Shown here: in pieces, positions 34,922 to 47,648 of the stretch
How positions within the stretch are numbered: position 1 is the stretch's first letter
Layout of the letters: each line of letters begins with the position of its first letter
DNA from: Phoenix dactylifera
Taxonomy: Eukaryota > Streptophyta > Magnoliopsida > Arecales > Arecaceae
Length of the DNA: 64,000 bases
Reading direction: 5' to 3'
Assembly (NCBI RefSeq): GCF_009389715.1
Contig: NC_052395.1
Location: 18,511,528-18,575,527 of the forward strand
Translations under genes and position numbers: made by a program
Notes under the pieces: generated by a model
Databases searched by the model: none
What the model was told of the DNA's origin: nothing
The model's input: the letters and a program-made list of their open reading frames with translations, nothing else

Positions 34922-34998
34922 AGCAATTGTTAGCTCAGTCGGTCGGAACAACCGGTTTTGGAGGGCGTCTAGGGTTCAAATCCTGGCTGTTCCTCGAG
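34922..34998 (+). other. tRNA-derived, SINE-like sequence
   Basis: It contains a Pol III A-box (TTAGCTCAGTCGG, about 34929) and a B-box (GGGTTCAAATCC, about 34971) at tRNA-like spacing, with a weak T-arm stem around the B-box. The acceptor stem does not pair well, so it is not a functional tRNA. A SINE head or tRNA pseudogene is likely. I could not define a tail or target duplication. Confidence 0.5.
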
Positions 34999-37515
34999 CA
35001 AAATGTTCTGAATCTTTTCCTGCAGCAACCATATAGCTTGGAAGTACTAAGGAGTTTTCTACACTCCGCTGAAAACATGTAATTTTATATCTCAATAATA
35101 TGCAACCAAAAAGAGCAACGGAGTCCAAATAGAGAGGCAGAAGAAATTCCAAGCCTGTTGCCAAAACAGATGGACAGCAAAACAGATCCATGACTGATTA
35201 AACAGAAGAGAGCAGAATCCGTCATCGAAAAGAGCACAAGGGTTCAAGGAGAGTTTGTTCCATCTCAGGTGTATAGGGAGGCACCAGAAGACCAATAACT
35301 CGCTTTTCACCTTTGCCTCTTTTCATTTCTCTAGCAAACATATTCAGCTGCTCTGGTTCTGAAAACGAGTCATGCATGTTTATTTAGGAAAATATTCCAA
35401 TTGTTCTGTGCAATTACATATCACATAATAAAAATGGTGTTTTAAATTATTAAATACTATAGTTTTGGTTGTGGTAGTAGGAAGGAAGGAAAAATTTGCA
35501 AATGCTAAAGGTTAGGGAAGCTGCCACATTCAATCACTTATTCATGGAAAGTGGATCATATCGGCGGAAGGAAGAGAAGGAATCAGAAATTTGTTTGTTC
35601 ACTTCTAAATCAACTCTACGTTTCTTTTGTCGACGATGGAATCGGCATTTCTTACTGTGTGCTATGATGATCCATTAGTTCATTTTCTGATCTTAATGCA
35701 GCCCTATTATACATGTGATGTTCTATACACTGATCTTTTCTCCCCTTAGTTCAAAGATTTTTGTTTTTACTTAAGCAGTTACTGTCTTTTTCATACACAG
35801 ACCTTGCACTTCCTTTTTTTCAGACTCCTTTTCTCCTTTTTCTTAAGTCCTTTTACATTGATGTGCATACTTTTCTGTTAATAAATTGGGTGTCTTATGG
35901 ATCTTATATCTCCTTAGACTCCTCTCTATCAAAGCAAAAAAAAAAGAAGAAAAAGAAAAAGAAAAGTAAGTTATTGGTGATTCATCCGAGAGGTCTGTAA
36001 ATTAATTAGTGGGTTCTTTGGAAGGATAAACCATCCATTTCAAAGTTTATGTGCGCTCCCTGCCACGAATTAAGTAAGATTAAAGTAACTTAAGTAGAAT
36101 GACTAAATGAAAGCTGCTATGTGGATCTGGGTTATAGAATGGGATGAAGGTTGACTGTACATTAACAAAATGATGGTATCTATAGCACATAAAACGTCAG
36201 GCCTTACATTGGTGTTGCATGAACCCAAAAACACTGTACAAATCCCCGGAGTTCCCCTCACCTAGGTTTATCTTTTAGAAACGTATCACTAAGATAATTG
36301 CTATGGGTGTTATTTTGAGAATGTTTGAATATCCACCCCAAATTTCATTGGAAAGAATTGGATGTTCCCCTTTTTTTTTGAAAAAAAAAGAGATGGTAAC
36401 GGATATCCACCTGCTTCCAAAGATAATGAACAACATAATTACTTCATGAGAAAAAAAGAAAACGAAAAAAAAGGGGGCAAGAAAAAAGAGAACAACAAAA
36501 CCAAGCATGGCAGCAAACGCTTTTACATGGTTGAGAGAGTCTTCATCCTTGTCTTCTTTCTTTTTTTTTTCTTCTCTTTTTCTGGTACACCGGCCCCTCA
36601 CACCATACGCAGCCAACAAGGTCAGAAAAAAGAACTTCGTCTTTCACCAACCGTTCCCATGCACACTCCACGCAAAAGCTGCATTTCTGTGTACTTGATC
36701 AACACTGCTGCTGCTATACTTGGTGCCTGATCTTTGGAGGACTTGGCAGCAGGTTTCATTATATGAACTGAGCTCAACTATCTCAACCCAACTTCTTTTC
36801 TCAATTTCAAAGTTATCAAAAACAATCACAATAAACAGAAGAGAGAGAGGGCGAAAAAAAACTTCTGAAGATAAGGAGGTTACATTTGTTCTCTTTATTT
36901 CTTCCACAAAAAAAAATTCTTTCTTCCAATTACCTTTAAAGTTATGTAGTGAAATTGATGTTTAATTTCTTGACCTCTGGCTTTAAGAATCATAGATTGG
37001 CTATATCCTAGCTGATTTCTTTAAGACTATTTCGATCCGAAAGCCCTAACTTTAGATGGACCATTTTCGATGCACGGAGTTTAATTTGTTACAGCAACTT
37101 GAAATCTACCAATTTTGACCTTTGTTTACCAAGATCTTATCGATAATGCATGTTGTTCATGCTACTGAAAACCGACGACATTCCGGTCTTTGTAACATTC
37201 TTAATTACTTCCATGGAACACTAGAATCACATGAACAGAGGAGATCATAGCTTTTTGGATGCCACACACTTACACGGCAAGCATCTACCTAATCTTCTCT
37301 ACATAAAGGACGAGCTAGCTGCTCTATGTGCGTAAGACACGTCATGACTCTAGCGATATTTGTGAGGATCTGTGCGAGCATGTGTTTAGTTTTATATCGA
37401 TTATTCGCAGAGTAGATCTTAGATACTTTTACAAGATCAAGGAACCCAAATAACATCTTTTGACTAGCTTTTTTAGGTAGGATCTTGAGTTGTTACAATA
37501 CTAGAGGATGAACTG
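34999..37515. other. Intergenic, no gene recognised
   Basis: AT-rich with poly-purine and poly-pyrimidine stretches (35936-35966, 36370-36400). Frames of 80-120 codons here are low-complexity Lys/Phe-rich and unsupported. Confidence 0.45.
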
Positions 37516-38885
37516 CCTCCACCACACTATAAATAAATAGAATTTATCGCTTGTCCTACTTTGGCAAATTTTTTAGTCCTAATCCCACTTCTTCTCAACG
37601 CTTCTCTAAAGTTTTCCTAGACTCACACAAGATACTTCAGGAATATCCGACTCCAATGGCCACTAAGAGACCGCCTATATATCCTCGATGGGATAAAACT
37701 AGAATAACTTTAGGATAGCCATGGAATAGTGATAACTAGGAACAACTGCTAGGGATGTGATTAATCCTAACATGACATGGATAAGTGATGACTCTCAAAA
37801 GCATACACTAGGTAGGATACCTATCAACCACTCCCGAGTGATCCATCCTCTCCGATGTTCATGCCAAAGTCGGTGATGACTTCGACACTCCTTCAACATT
37901 GGCTTCGCCTTCACCATGGGAGATTTCATCAAACATCCAGTAAGAGCCAATGAGTATCTAGCGGCCAAAATCTCCAATCTTGCATCTAATAGCCATTCTT
38001 GCATATATTGACAGCCATGACTTGCTTCTAATTGTATCTCGTGCACATCCTCTGCGTCAAACCAAAAGGATCTACACATACTTGCACCATCTCAACATAC
38101 TTTCACTCGCATTCTCATTTTCAGGACCATCAAGTGGCATCACCATCTCTAACCTCTCAACATACTCTCGGAAATCTTGCTCAATTAAACATGACTGATA
38201 TAAGAACTCCAATAAGAGTCTACGGATATAATTCGCCGAGAAGATCTGCTTGCTCCGAGAGACAATGAACCGTAGATAGAGTCCAATTACTTGAATACGA
38301 GCACAACAAATTACAAGAAGCTCTAAAATACCACCAAACCATAAACATAATATATATGCTACCTTTGCACTCAAAATACTTGCCAGAAAAATCCTAGCTC
38401 TGTCAAAATACACCATGTAGAAAATCTATATAATACTAAACTAGCTTAGCTTTAATGCGAACTCACATGGAAAGACATTGTAGCTTAGCTTCGACACAAG
38501 AGTCTTAAGATACCTAGTACGAGACTTGCACTCACGCCTCGGACCAAAGAACTTCTTGATTTTCTCCACCAAAGGGACGAGGTAGCTACTCTGGGGATGC
38601 TCCAAGACTCTAACCACACTATAAAAAAGAAGAAGAAGAATTTAACATCTAAGAATAAAAACTTGAGTCCTACTCCCTCAACTATTCAAGGCCTCTCTAA
38701 AGCTTTCCTAAACCCACTGAGACAGCGGAAATCGAGCTCCAATGATCAGTAAAAGAGAAAACCCCTGTCGTAGATGGGATAATACTGGAATAACATAATT
38801 ATGGAATAGTGATAACTGGGAATAACTACTAGATATATAATCCTAGTGGATGGTACGACAGGGATAAGTAATGGCTTTCAGCACT
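37516..38885. mobile_element. Possible degenerate LTR-type element (two diverged direct repeats)
   Basis: The segments 37516-37800 and 38608-38885 share, in order: CCACACTATAAA, a CTCTAAAGYTTTCCTA block, GATGGGATAA, TATGGAATAGTGATAACT and a GGGATAAGT/TGGATAAGT end. They are diverged and about 1.09 kb apart. The interior has minus-strand frames (38416-38072, 38079-37795) that I do not recognise. No primer site or purine tract was confirmed, so other duplication mechanisms remain possible. Confidence 0.4.
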
Positions 38886-39493
38886 AAATGTTCATGCGCT
38901 TTGTTCGCCGACCTCATGTCTCAAGTTCAAGTAACAGCCAGCATTTGGGCAAGTTGAACTTGAGTTTGGGCTTCCATATTAAGCCTGATTTGCGTCGGCT
39001 GAGAAGGCCCAACCAACTTTTCTGCAGGCCTCTGACTGGTCGACAAATTGGCTGCCACCAAATGGGAAGCCCACAAGACCTACAGCACGGAACATATCAT
39101 TTCCCCGGGTCAGGGTTTCACTAAGCCCGTATTTGTACCCGTTGAGGTTTCATGTCCAACTTTTGCCTCGTACCTAATTCATTGAACGATGGGATGAGAT
39201 TCAGGTACCAATTAAGCATCAAATATTATACATCAAAGAGTTATTCAAGTTAAATAAATAATCCATGAATTGGAAAAGTTATCGACAAAATATCCAATAA
39301 ATACTAAAAAAATTAAAATATGAACAACAAGCACTCGATGATTAATTATATAATAATAATGGACTAAAGATTTTAAAAATATAATTTGGTTAAAGTCAAG
39401 TACAAATATGCAAATAAGTTATCACATATCATTATGTTTTTTTATTTTTAATTTAAAGATATATAAGCAAAATCAATATTATGTATATTGTGT

Positions 39494-39525
<32 letters not shown>

Positions 39526-39635
39526 GTGTATATATATAAGCACATACATATATGTACATACATACATGCATATATGTATGTATGTATGTATAGATATTTA
39601 ATCTTCTTTAACATGTTTTCATTTAATGTATTTGT
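38886..39635. other. Intergenic with TA/GTAT microsatellite
   Basis: Contains a complex GTATAT/TACATA microsatellite at 39479-39592. Nothing else recognised. Confidence 0.5.
39479..39592. repeat. Complex (GTATAT)n / (TACA)n microsatellite
   Basis: Imperfect TA, GTATAT and ACATA/GTAT repeats over about 110 bp. Confidence 0.85.
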
Positions 39636-39670
39636 GGTAGGATAATTGCCTTCCATGACTCGGGTTCATC
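39636..39670 (+). pseudogene. tRNA-Gly fragment
   Basis: Matches the D-stem to anticodon stem of the intact tRNA-Gly at 39822 (GGTAGGATAATTGCCTTCCA), then jumps to a T-arm-like CGGGTTC. It lies about 200 bp upstream in the same orientation, so it looks like an eroded tandem copy. Confidence 0.6.
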
Positions 39671-39821
39671 TTCAGGTTCATCTTCTGGCTAACATGATTG
39701 AAGTTTCATTGGGTCTGATATTGTCTACGTGCCTTCTGCGTTTTCCCATTCGGGTTGAACCAAATGCTTCCTCTTCTAAATTTTTTTCCACTCTCACACA
39801 ACAACGTATCTTTTATGTGTA

Positions 39822-39893
39822 GCGTTTGTAGTCCAACGGTTAGGATAATTGCCTTCCAAGCAATAGACCCGGGTTCGACTCCCGGCAGACGCA
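39822..39893 (+). tRNA. tRNA-Gly (anticodon TCC)
   Basis: A 72-nt cloverleaf starting GCGTTTG and ending CAGACGC plus discriminator A. The acceptor stem pairs at all seven positions, with one T-G wobble at pair 5. The anticodon loop reads CTTCCAA with anticodon TCC; anticodon stem TTGCC/AGCAA region; T-arm CCGGGTTCGACTCCCGG pairs perfectly. A-box and B-box promoters are intact and no intron is present. A TTTT Pol III terminator lies at 39901-39904. It charges glycine for GGA/GGG codons in the cytosol. Confidence 0.93.
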
Positions 39894-40050
39894 AATGAAG
39901 TTTTGCTTCCCTTTTTTTTTATTCTACTTTTTGTTATTTTTTATATTCAGGCTGAACCGCATGCTACTGCTTCTTCTTCTTCCTTTTCTTTTTTTTTTTC
40001 TTTTATTTTTTTAATATATTAGGGTTGAGCCCCATACCTTCTGTGTGCAG

Positions 40051-40112
40051 GATTTTTAGTCCAGTAGTTAGAAAAATTGCCTTCCAAGCAATCAACATGT
40101 GCACGGGTTGGA
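40051..40112 (+). pseudogene. Degenerate tRNA-Gly copy
   Basis: Keeps TTAGTCC, TTGCCTTCCAAGCAAT (anticodon arm intact) and ACGGGTTGGA but has lost acceptor and T-arm pairing. It lies about 228 bp downstream of the intact gene in the same orientation. Flanking GGTTGARCC-like sequence recurs between copies, so the repeat unit is larger than the tRNA. Confidence 0.75.
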
Positions 40113-40240
40113 TTGGGTTGGTTTTGAGCTAAACTGGAAACAAATCCGATTTAAACCGGCTTTCTAAAAATTGAAACCGAAACCAAACTAATTATATACA
40201 AAAACTACTTGAAACCAATCCGAAAAATTAGGTTATATTT

Positions 40241-40407
<167 letters not shown>

Positions 40408-42206
40408 AGTTATTTAAAAACTCAAATCAAAACTAAACTGAATTTTTTGGTTTAAAATTTTCTCAAATCAAAACCAAAATGAGTCTTAAAAAGAACTGAT
40501 ATGAACCAAATCAAAGAAACCATTTCGGTTTAGGTCCGTAGCTCGGCTTGTTATTTTGCAGACCTTTAGCGTTGAGCTAAATGCTTGCTTCTAAAAATTA
40601 AGTAGATAGATAAAGTGGCACATTATCTCTCTCTCTCTCTCTCTCTTTGGTGGGATGGATAATTTACACCATTTTAGTTAATATGAATATATCTAAAAAA
40701 ATCAAAAAAATAAAAATATCTTAGGTATCGGCCCAATGTCGGTCCACCAGTTTACGCCACTTGAGGTTTGACTGTCAATCACCAGTTTGGAATGGAAGGT
40801 ATTGCAGCGAGGTGAAGGTTGGCGAGCGTTCGAAGAGTTACTCAGAATAGAAAGGGATAGCATGTTTACGGACGGCATTGTGTTGGATCATATAGTGGGA
40901 ACAAAATATAAGAATATTTACATAGATGGAGCGGAGCGCTGTTCCATTTTTTTTGGTCAGTGTTCTATTTTTTTTCTAGTTCATTGGGCGTTGGCAGAAT
41001 AAGAAAAGAAGAAAGGCTGCATGTCTGCCTTTTTTTTTCCTTAATCAAGTGAGGCTTCTACAAGCTGAGACACTCACTCCTAGTCCTATTATTTGGTCAT
41101 GGTCTGAGTAGGGGCAGAAGATGATAGATGAATTGCTTTTTTCTTTATATAGAACAACTGTTATAATTTATGATAGGAGTGTTTGGATGATGTCTCCTTC
41201 TCTTTTGTTGCTTCTTTTTTATTTTTCCTCTTTATTTTGTTCTTTTCTTCCGTCCTTTCTCCCTGTATCATTTCATAGTTTCAATGGAATGGTGGTGAGT
41301 TTCTTAAATCTTTCTTCAAAAAATATTTCATTTTTCACTAATATTTTTTTTCATTCGTATGGGTCAGGATTGACGATAACTCCATCATCAACACGAGGAT
41401 TGAAACTTTGTGTGACTTGTATATGTGTGTATGTAGATACACAAAGTTTGTCAATCAAATCAAAAGATACATGTTAGAAGAAGAAACATGGAGAAATCTA
41501 GCTAGCACACTGATTTTTTTTTTTTTAAAAAAAAAAATTAATTACACCCGGGGAAGAGCCAGTTGCACCCTTCATACCTATTTGTTATTTACTCAAACTT
41601 TGACAAATTAGGTATTGCTATTTGCTGGACCTGACAGCGATATTTTAACTTATTAGGTGGCTCTTGATCTCGTGCCAAGAAGTGGATGAGATGATTTGAA
41701 TGAGAGAGACACAGAGACGCCTCACTTTGCGTATATAACTGTGTCATACATGTTCCGCATGAACTATATTAATTATGATATCCCTATGTATCTCTTTCTC
41801 CAGATTCCATTAGTTGGAGTTTGTGGATTCTTGGATCCCCATTTCCCATTTGTCCATACTGGAAACAAATACTTTTTAACATAAGTTCTGAGTTTTAAAA
41901 AATACTGCCACTTGTTTGATCGTTGCTTTGGCCTACCCACAAACGCAAACGGGTTCAACAAATGGGTTCGAATTCCTGTTTGCACTTTGGTTTTATCTTC
42001 GGACCAATGGGTTGGGCCCTTTGTAACAGTTGGCCCATATGGGGTATCGGTGGGCTGGGCCAGTCTGATTGGCCTGGAGAAATTTTGGCTCCATGAGGCT
42101 AGATTCTTTGGCTAAGTAAGAAGTCATGCTCATAATTTTAAGAAGAACTAGTTTGCCTACTTCCCTAATAAATCCATATTGTTATCTAGGCTTCTAAGGG
42201 GGTATA

Positions 42207-42233
42207 CCCTAAACCCTAAATCCTAAACCCTAA
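42207..42233. repeat. Short telomere-like repeat
   Basis: Reads CCCTAAACCCTAAATCCTAA then ACCCTAA: about four units of the plant telomere heptamer (TTTAGGG on the other strand), one with a substitution. Could also be a telo-box-like regulatory motif. Confidence 0.7.
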
Positions 42234-45200
42234 TTCAAAAATGATGTAAAAACTCGAACCTCTGTAGAACTTGGATTCGAAAGATGGTGAAACCACAATT
42301 CTGTGAGAGAATCATGTGTACCAAAATTCTGTGTTTTTGATCTTATTGAAGATTCAAATTATATGTACCAAAAAAAGATCCAAAATATTTCTGTCATCTC
42401 TGAATTTTGTCTTTGCTTGTAACCTGGATGTGTCATAACTGCTATGGCATGCAATTTAGGAAGTCATACGGCCGACGTAGGTCATCTTATCTAATATAGA
42501 AAATGTCATCCTGTTGCCAATACAATAGAAGTGTGGATAACTTGAATTATCCATACTCGTATATATGAGTTTATTAATTCCGGTCGTCTAAGCCGGAGAC
42601 TTAGAAGGTAAGTTCTCTTCATTATGTCTGCCACCAAGCGGACCTTCTCGGATGAGTCTCACGCATGGGTTGGTGTCAATAGAAGGTTGAGAGGGTGACA
42701 GGAAACCATGCATCAAAAGAAACACTACAATATAGGAAGTCAAGAAAGAGGATGAGGACATGCCTTAAAGATCAGCTCATCGCCACGTCAGGTATGAGTC
42801 ATAGAGCCATTTGTGGATGGCCACCTAGTTTCGTGGCTTCAAAGGGAAGATGGGCTTGCTCCTTGGTTATGTGTGAAACCCAGGAAGCGTGTGAACTGTG
42901 ATCCATTTAGTACCATTCGTTCCTACCATTCCTATAGGTTTCCCATGGCATGAGCTTGCAGTTGCCTGTTTAATTGAATAGGTTCTTTCTTTGACTTTGT
43001 GCAGGGTCCCAAAGTTGGTGCCCGAGGCCCAAAGGCAGTTGCCATGCACATCGGAACGTCCGGTTGGCAGATACAGCCGAGAAAGCAGTCTGCTCTTGTT
43101 GCATCTATCAAACTTCCTGGGCCCCAACTTGACCTTAACAAGTCAAAACTATTGATCTAGTTCTTTTAATTTTTTTTTTTCTTTCATGGAGGTCTCTTCT
43201 CTGCCGTTGATGCATACTTATGACCTGAAAATAAAGTATGCCAAGTTTCCATTGCGGTTCAAATCTTCTTTGAAACAATACCTTGCTTTAGTTTTTCATT
43301 TTATTCTATTTTATTTGAGAAATTAGGCAGATTTAAAAGTTGAGTAAGTTAATTCACTATATTACTATCTCTGCAGGATGGTTTCTCATATCCGAAAAGA
43401 AGGAAATAAATTAATACAGCAGAAAACAAGAATAGATTTGAAGTACGAGGGACAAGAAATTATCTATCGTGGGTCCAACTATGGATTCTGACCGATAGGA
43501 AGAGTAGTATAAATGACTGTTCATACAATAATGTTGAACGTAACAAGACAATGCTTGGACGTATCTAGCCAAGTAGGTTTGAGTTGTATCTTTCATGCTG
43601 CGAAAGAATGGTTGGCCTTTTTTTTTTTCTGACGTCAACTATTAAATCGTATTTTGTACAAATCTCTAAATAATCTAATTTTTTTAGTCTATCTTTGTAG
43701 ATCTCAAAAAAAAAAAAAAGGACCATCTTTTGCAAAAGAGATGCAATCCGAACCGAGCCAAGTTGGGACGAGTCAAGCGCGTGGAAAGGAGGACAGCCGG
43801 TCTCCATAGCAACGTTTCGGGATCCATGGGAAGACTACAAGGGCAGCGAAGGACGGATGGGACCCATGAGCTTGCTTTGACTCCGTGAGTCAGGTAAAGC
43901 CAGCCCAACTTGAAGGCAGGCGCCCCTTCGCCTAATTGGTGCAGGCGTCCCAAAATAGCCTTGGCGGTTTGACCTAATGGGAGTCGCCTTGTGCTTGTCC
44001 GAAAGGGCTTGTGGAAATCCATGCAATCATCCAATATGGGAGGAGACACCCCAATAATGGTGAAAATGTCATGATGGATCCAAGTTTAGAGGCTAAGGTT
44101 CATGTGGTCCTCGGAATTTTGAAATCTAATGGTGGTCCTTGGACATGATTTTGACTTGCTATATCAGTTCTACAATGCTTTGCTAATCAACACATCATGC
44201 TTGCATCTTGATGAATCAAGTGGAACTCGTGCATTTGCTAGTTGCATTATGGGATTTGAGAAGGTTATCGACGCGATGCAAACCTTGTAACGATTAGTAC
44301 CCAACAAGTATCTGAGCAAGACAATCTATTAGGAGGTCTAGCTCTGAATTGTATTTATACTGAGATGGCCTTATAATATCACATAAAATTATAATGAGCA
44401 TCCTGATTCATTCAAAAAAAATTAGGTCTTAATACACACTCAACTATTCCATGCTAATAATGACTTCAATAAGTTGGAGACAATATGCTGCATAATGCAT
44501 GATCTTGCATTAGGATATTCATTAGCCTATGCATTTTCCATAACTGATATTTTTAACAATATTTGTGATGCATGTGAAATGTAAAATGGATCATTGAGAT
44601 TCTCCCTTCTAAGTATCGAAAAATAAAAATGTTACAGGACATGCGCATATGAAAATTTTTCAAAACCAATCAAATTCTTGCAATTTAAATCAATCCCTTC
44701 AAACCAACTATTAGGAGAACATTTCCACGATTACTCAATTCAAAATTATGTTAGCTCAGGGGAAAAGGGATGAGAAATGTTCAGAGTTGGAACTTGGAAG
44801 AGGACTCTCTAGATTCTTAATAGAAAGAAGGGAAAGCCAGTTAAGGTTCCAAATTTTTTGGGATTTGTTTAACGAGATTATTTTGGTAAAATGTAGAACA
44901 AGATTTAACTCTTTGTCCATCAAGTTAATGTAGTTTATTTAAATTTTTTATGTTATAAAAAAGGGAGAAAAAACGAAAATAGATGAGATACTATTTTCTT
45001 AAAAGCAGAGACCCAGGTTTTTTATGTTATTTATGTGCTCGAGTCATCAGTTTTGTTTTTTCCCTTCTGATTCTTCCTTCCTCATTTCGATGACGGTCAT
45101 CTCACGGAGTTCTCGCTTTAATTTATAAAGGCCAAATTGTGGAAATCGGCCCACAGGCTGAGCTCCTTCAAATTGTCACTTCGTTAAAATACCCATCCAT

Positions 45201-45671
45201 GCCGCTGGCTGCATCATTCTGAAAGAAGACTCAACTACATTGATTAAGCGATTATGGAAGGAAAGGCGGAAGAAGGCATAGCACTCGCTTCTCAGCGACA
45301 CATGAGAGATATTGTGAAAGTGCCGTGCTGTCTAGGTCAAACATGTTTTTCGGAAGACGAACCAAGATGCAGATTGGGTCATCTCATTTGCTGCTCATCA
45401 TTTTACAGAATTTTTATAGGTCCAGCAGACTTCTTCTTCTGCTTTGTGTAGTTTTCTTGCTAGTGATATAGACAATGCGAGAGCGAGAGCAATATGAGTA
45501 GCCGATTTACTATAAAAAAAAAAAAAGGCAAAAGCTAACACACCAATCAGATGATCAATTTTTTATATTCAAACGCAGTATTTGTTGAAATCACCACTTG
45601 TTCCAAAAGCTTAAGCTGAAGTCACCAATATTTTTTTAATAATAAAGTTAAAGAGTGCGGAGATAGGATTC

Positions 45672-45705
45672 GAACTCAGGACTTCTGTTTTGATGCCATA
45701 TTGAA
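45672..45705 (-). other. tRNA-iMet 3'-end-like or LTR primer-like motif
   Basis: GATTCGAACTCAGGACTTCT followed by GTTTTGATGCCATATTGAA resembles, on this strand, the 3' end of initiator Met tRNA running into a TTGAA stretch. Equivalently it is the inverse of a Copia LTR-end plus primer site. A relic of a retroelement junction is plausible; no LTR pair was found. Confidence 0.3.
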
Positions 45706-47495
45706 ATTACTACTTATCCCAAAAATTAAAGTTGATAAGATGAGATAGATTTATTAATATATTATATATTTTCTTACCATGTTTTCGAACCCAAACATCG
45801 AAAAAGGTAAAATCTATGGGAAAATCTTTGTTTCCAAGCCCACCAAATACCATGTAATTATTTTATGAAAAATCTGCGTCGGCTTTGATACACCAACCCT
45901 TGCTCAAAGGAATTTGGTATCATTCTATGATTGATTTATTCTTTTTCTCTATTTTGTCTCTTTTGGTGCAACTGAATCTTAGGCCAAAAAAAAGTTTGGT
46001 ATCCATTCCAAATTGGAAATGAAAGATCCTTAGATCCGAGTCAAAAATACAAAAAACAGAATCGGATGACTCATCTTTATACAGACCGATGGAAAAAAAT
46101 AATTGAAGTGCTTTAACATCTATACAAAATACAATCCAACCGTTAACATTATAAAAGAAGAACAATTATTCTTTAGCATCAAAGATTTTTTTTTTTCTAT
46201 TTTTTCTATTGGATTGAAGGACTCTACTTTTCTTTTGCACGACTCTATTCAAGTACCAAACGAGGATTCTACTTTGTAGCTTTCCCAAAATGCACTGCAC
46301 TCATAATACCTTTAGGATTGTATCCCTACGTTATAACTGGCAAGATTGGATTCCCAAAATTTCCCACATATCTTAGCAATGAGAGAAGGAAACGATCCTG
46401 ATTCGGTCATTCGGTGGGTACGTATCTTCCTTTTAAAGTATGACCCATGGGGGTATTCAAGGAAGTCCGTTTTCCTCGACCCTAGTGTCTAAACTCACGC
46501 CTTGAGTCTATACTCAAAATAGCCCCCAAAGTCCTTTTTATCCACCGCACCGTTGAGTTTCCATCAATCTCCACTGTCTCCAGCTATGCATGGACATCAT
46601 GTGCATTTGGAGTCTTCTTCTCTGACTACATACTTACTCATCAATAAAAATAGAGCTTGTAATATAAATTAATCATATCTTATTATTTTAATCATAAATT
46701 ACCACCAAATTCTTTCAATTTGGCTCAATCTAGCCGTTGTTAGCAAACTTAGTTTAATTGCAGAATTCAACGTACAAATGCACTCAAAACTAAATCAAAT
46801 ATAATCAATTGTCAAACATTAAAAAAAAAAGGCCGCATAACAGCTGCTTTACAATAAATTTATGCAACAACTTGTTACACAGAAAATTCGAACACACACA
46901 AAGAGGAGGGATTATCAGATGGAGGGACAGTCGTGATATGATATATAATTGAAGGTTTCTATGATATGATAATATGTAATTCAAGGTTTGGAGAGATACA
47001 CCCCAAAAAGAGTACGTTTTACTTTTGATTCTACCAGCTGCTCCTCCGTTGGAGTAGTGTGAGCAACAATTATATCTAAAAAAAAGAAGAAGTATGTGGC
47101 ACTTGGATAAGGTTGCACAGTAAGCATTCGTCTAACAAGTATAGCAAGAATAGAGGTAATTATTGTTTTGGATAGAATCGTTGAAGAAGAAATCACAGGG
47201 AGTCCATTTTAAGAAACGTCCGAAATTTTCGAAAATCACCGACCACTTAAGTGAGCAAGTCGGCCAATGATGATAAGGTGGGCCGCGGCCCGTATCGGAT
47301 CAATAAATGCCATTTTTTTTTGCGCTCTCGTTTATTGCCTTAACACGAGATTATGAGAATAAATAAATGATCCTAACCGACGGTCAATATCCGATCAAGC
47401 AAATCCGAAATCAGCGGTTTCCGTAGGCTATTACCGGATAAATCCGCCAGCTCAGCCTAAATTTGGACCCCTCTTTTTGACTCCCCGGTTTCGCC

Positions 47496-47501
47496 TATAA
47501 A
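47496..47501 (+). promoter_or_regulatory. TATA box of the sugar transporter gene
   Basis: TATAAA in a CGCCTATAAATCCCG context lies 153 bp before the start codon and is followed by a CT-rich leader (CTCTCTCGCTCG, TTCTTCTCTCTCG) typical of plant transcription starts. Confidence 0.7.
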
Positions 47502-47648
47502 TCCCGATGCCTCCCCTCAGCTTATTCTCCGCTCTGCATTCTTCTCTCTCGCTCGTTCTTCTCTCTCGATCTTTCTTTCTCTGTGTAGACAAGAGTTGCG
47601 TTTAGGGTTAGAGTTCGTGGAGTCTAAAGAGGTTGGAGGTCTTCGACA

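Noticed and set aside
43684-44049. 121-codon minus-strand frame
   Set aside because: No recognisable domain, ends in a Phe run from a homopolymer, and no splice context.
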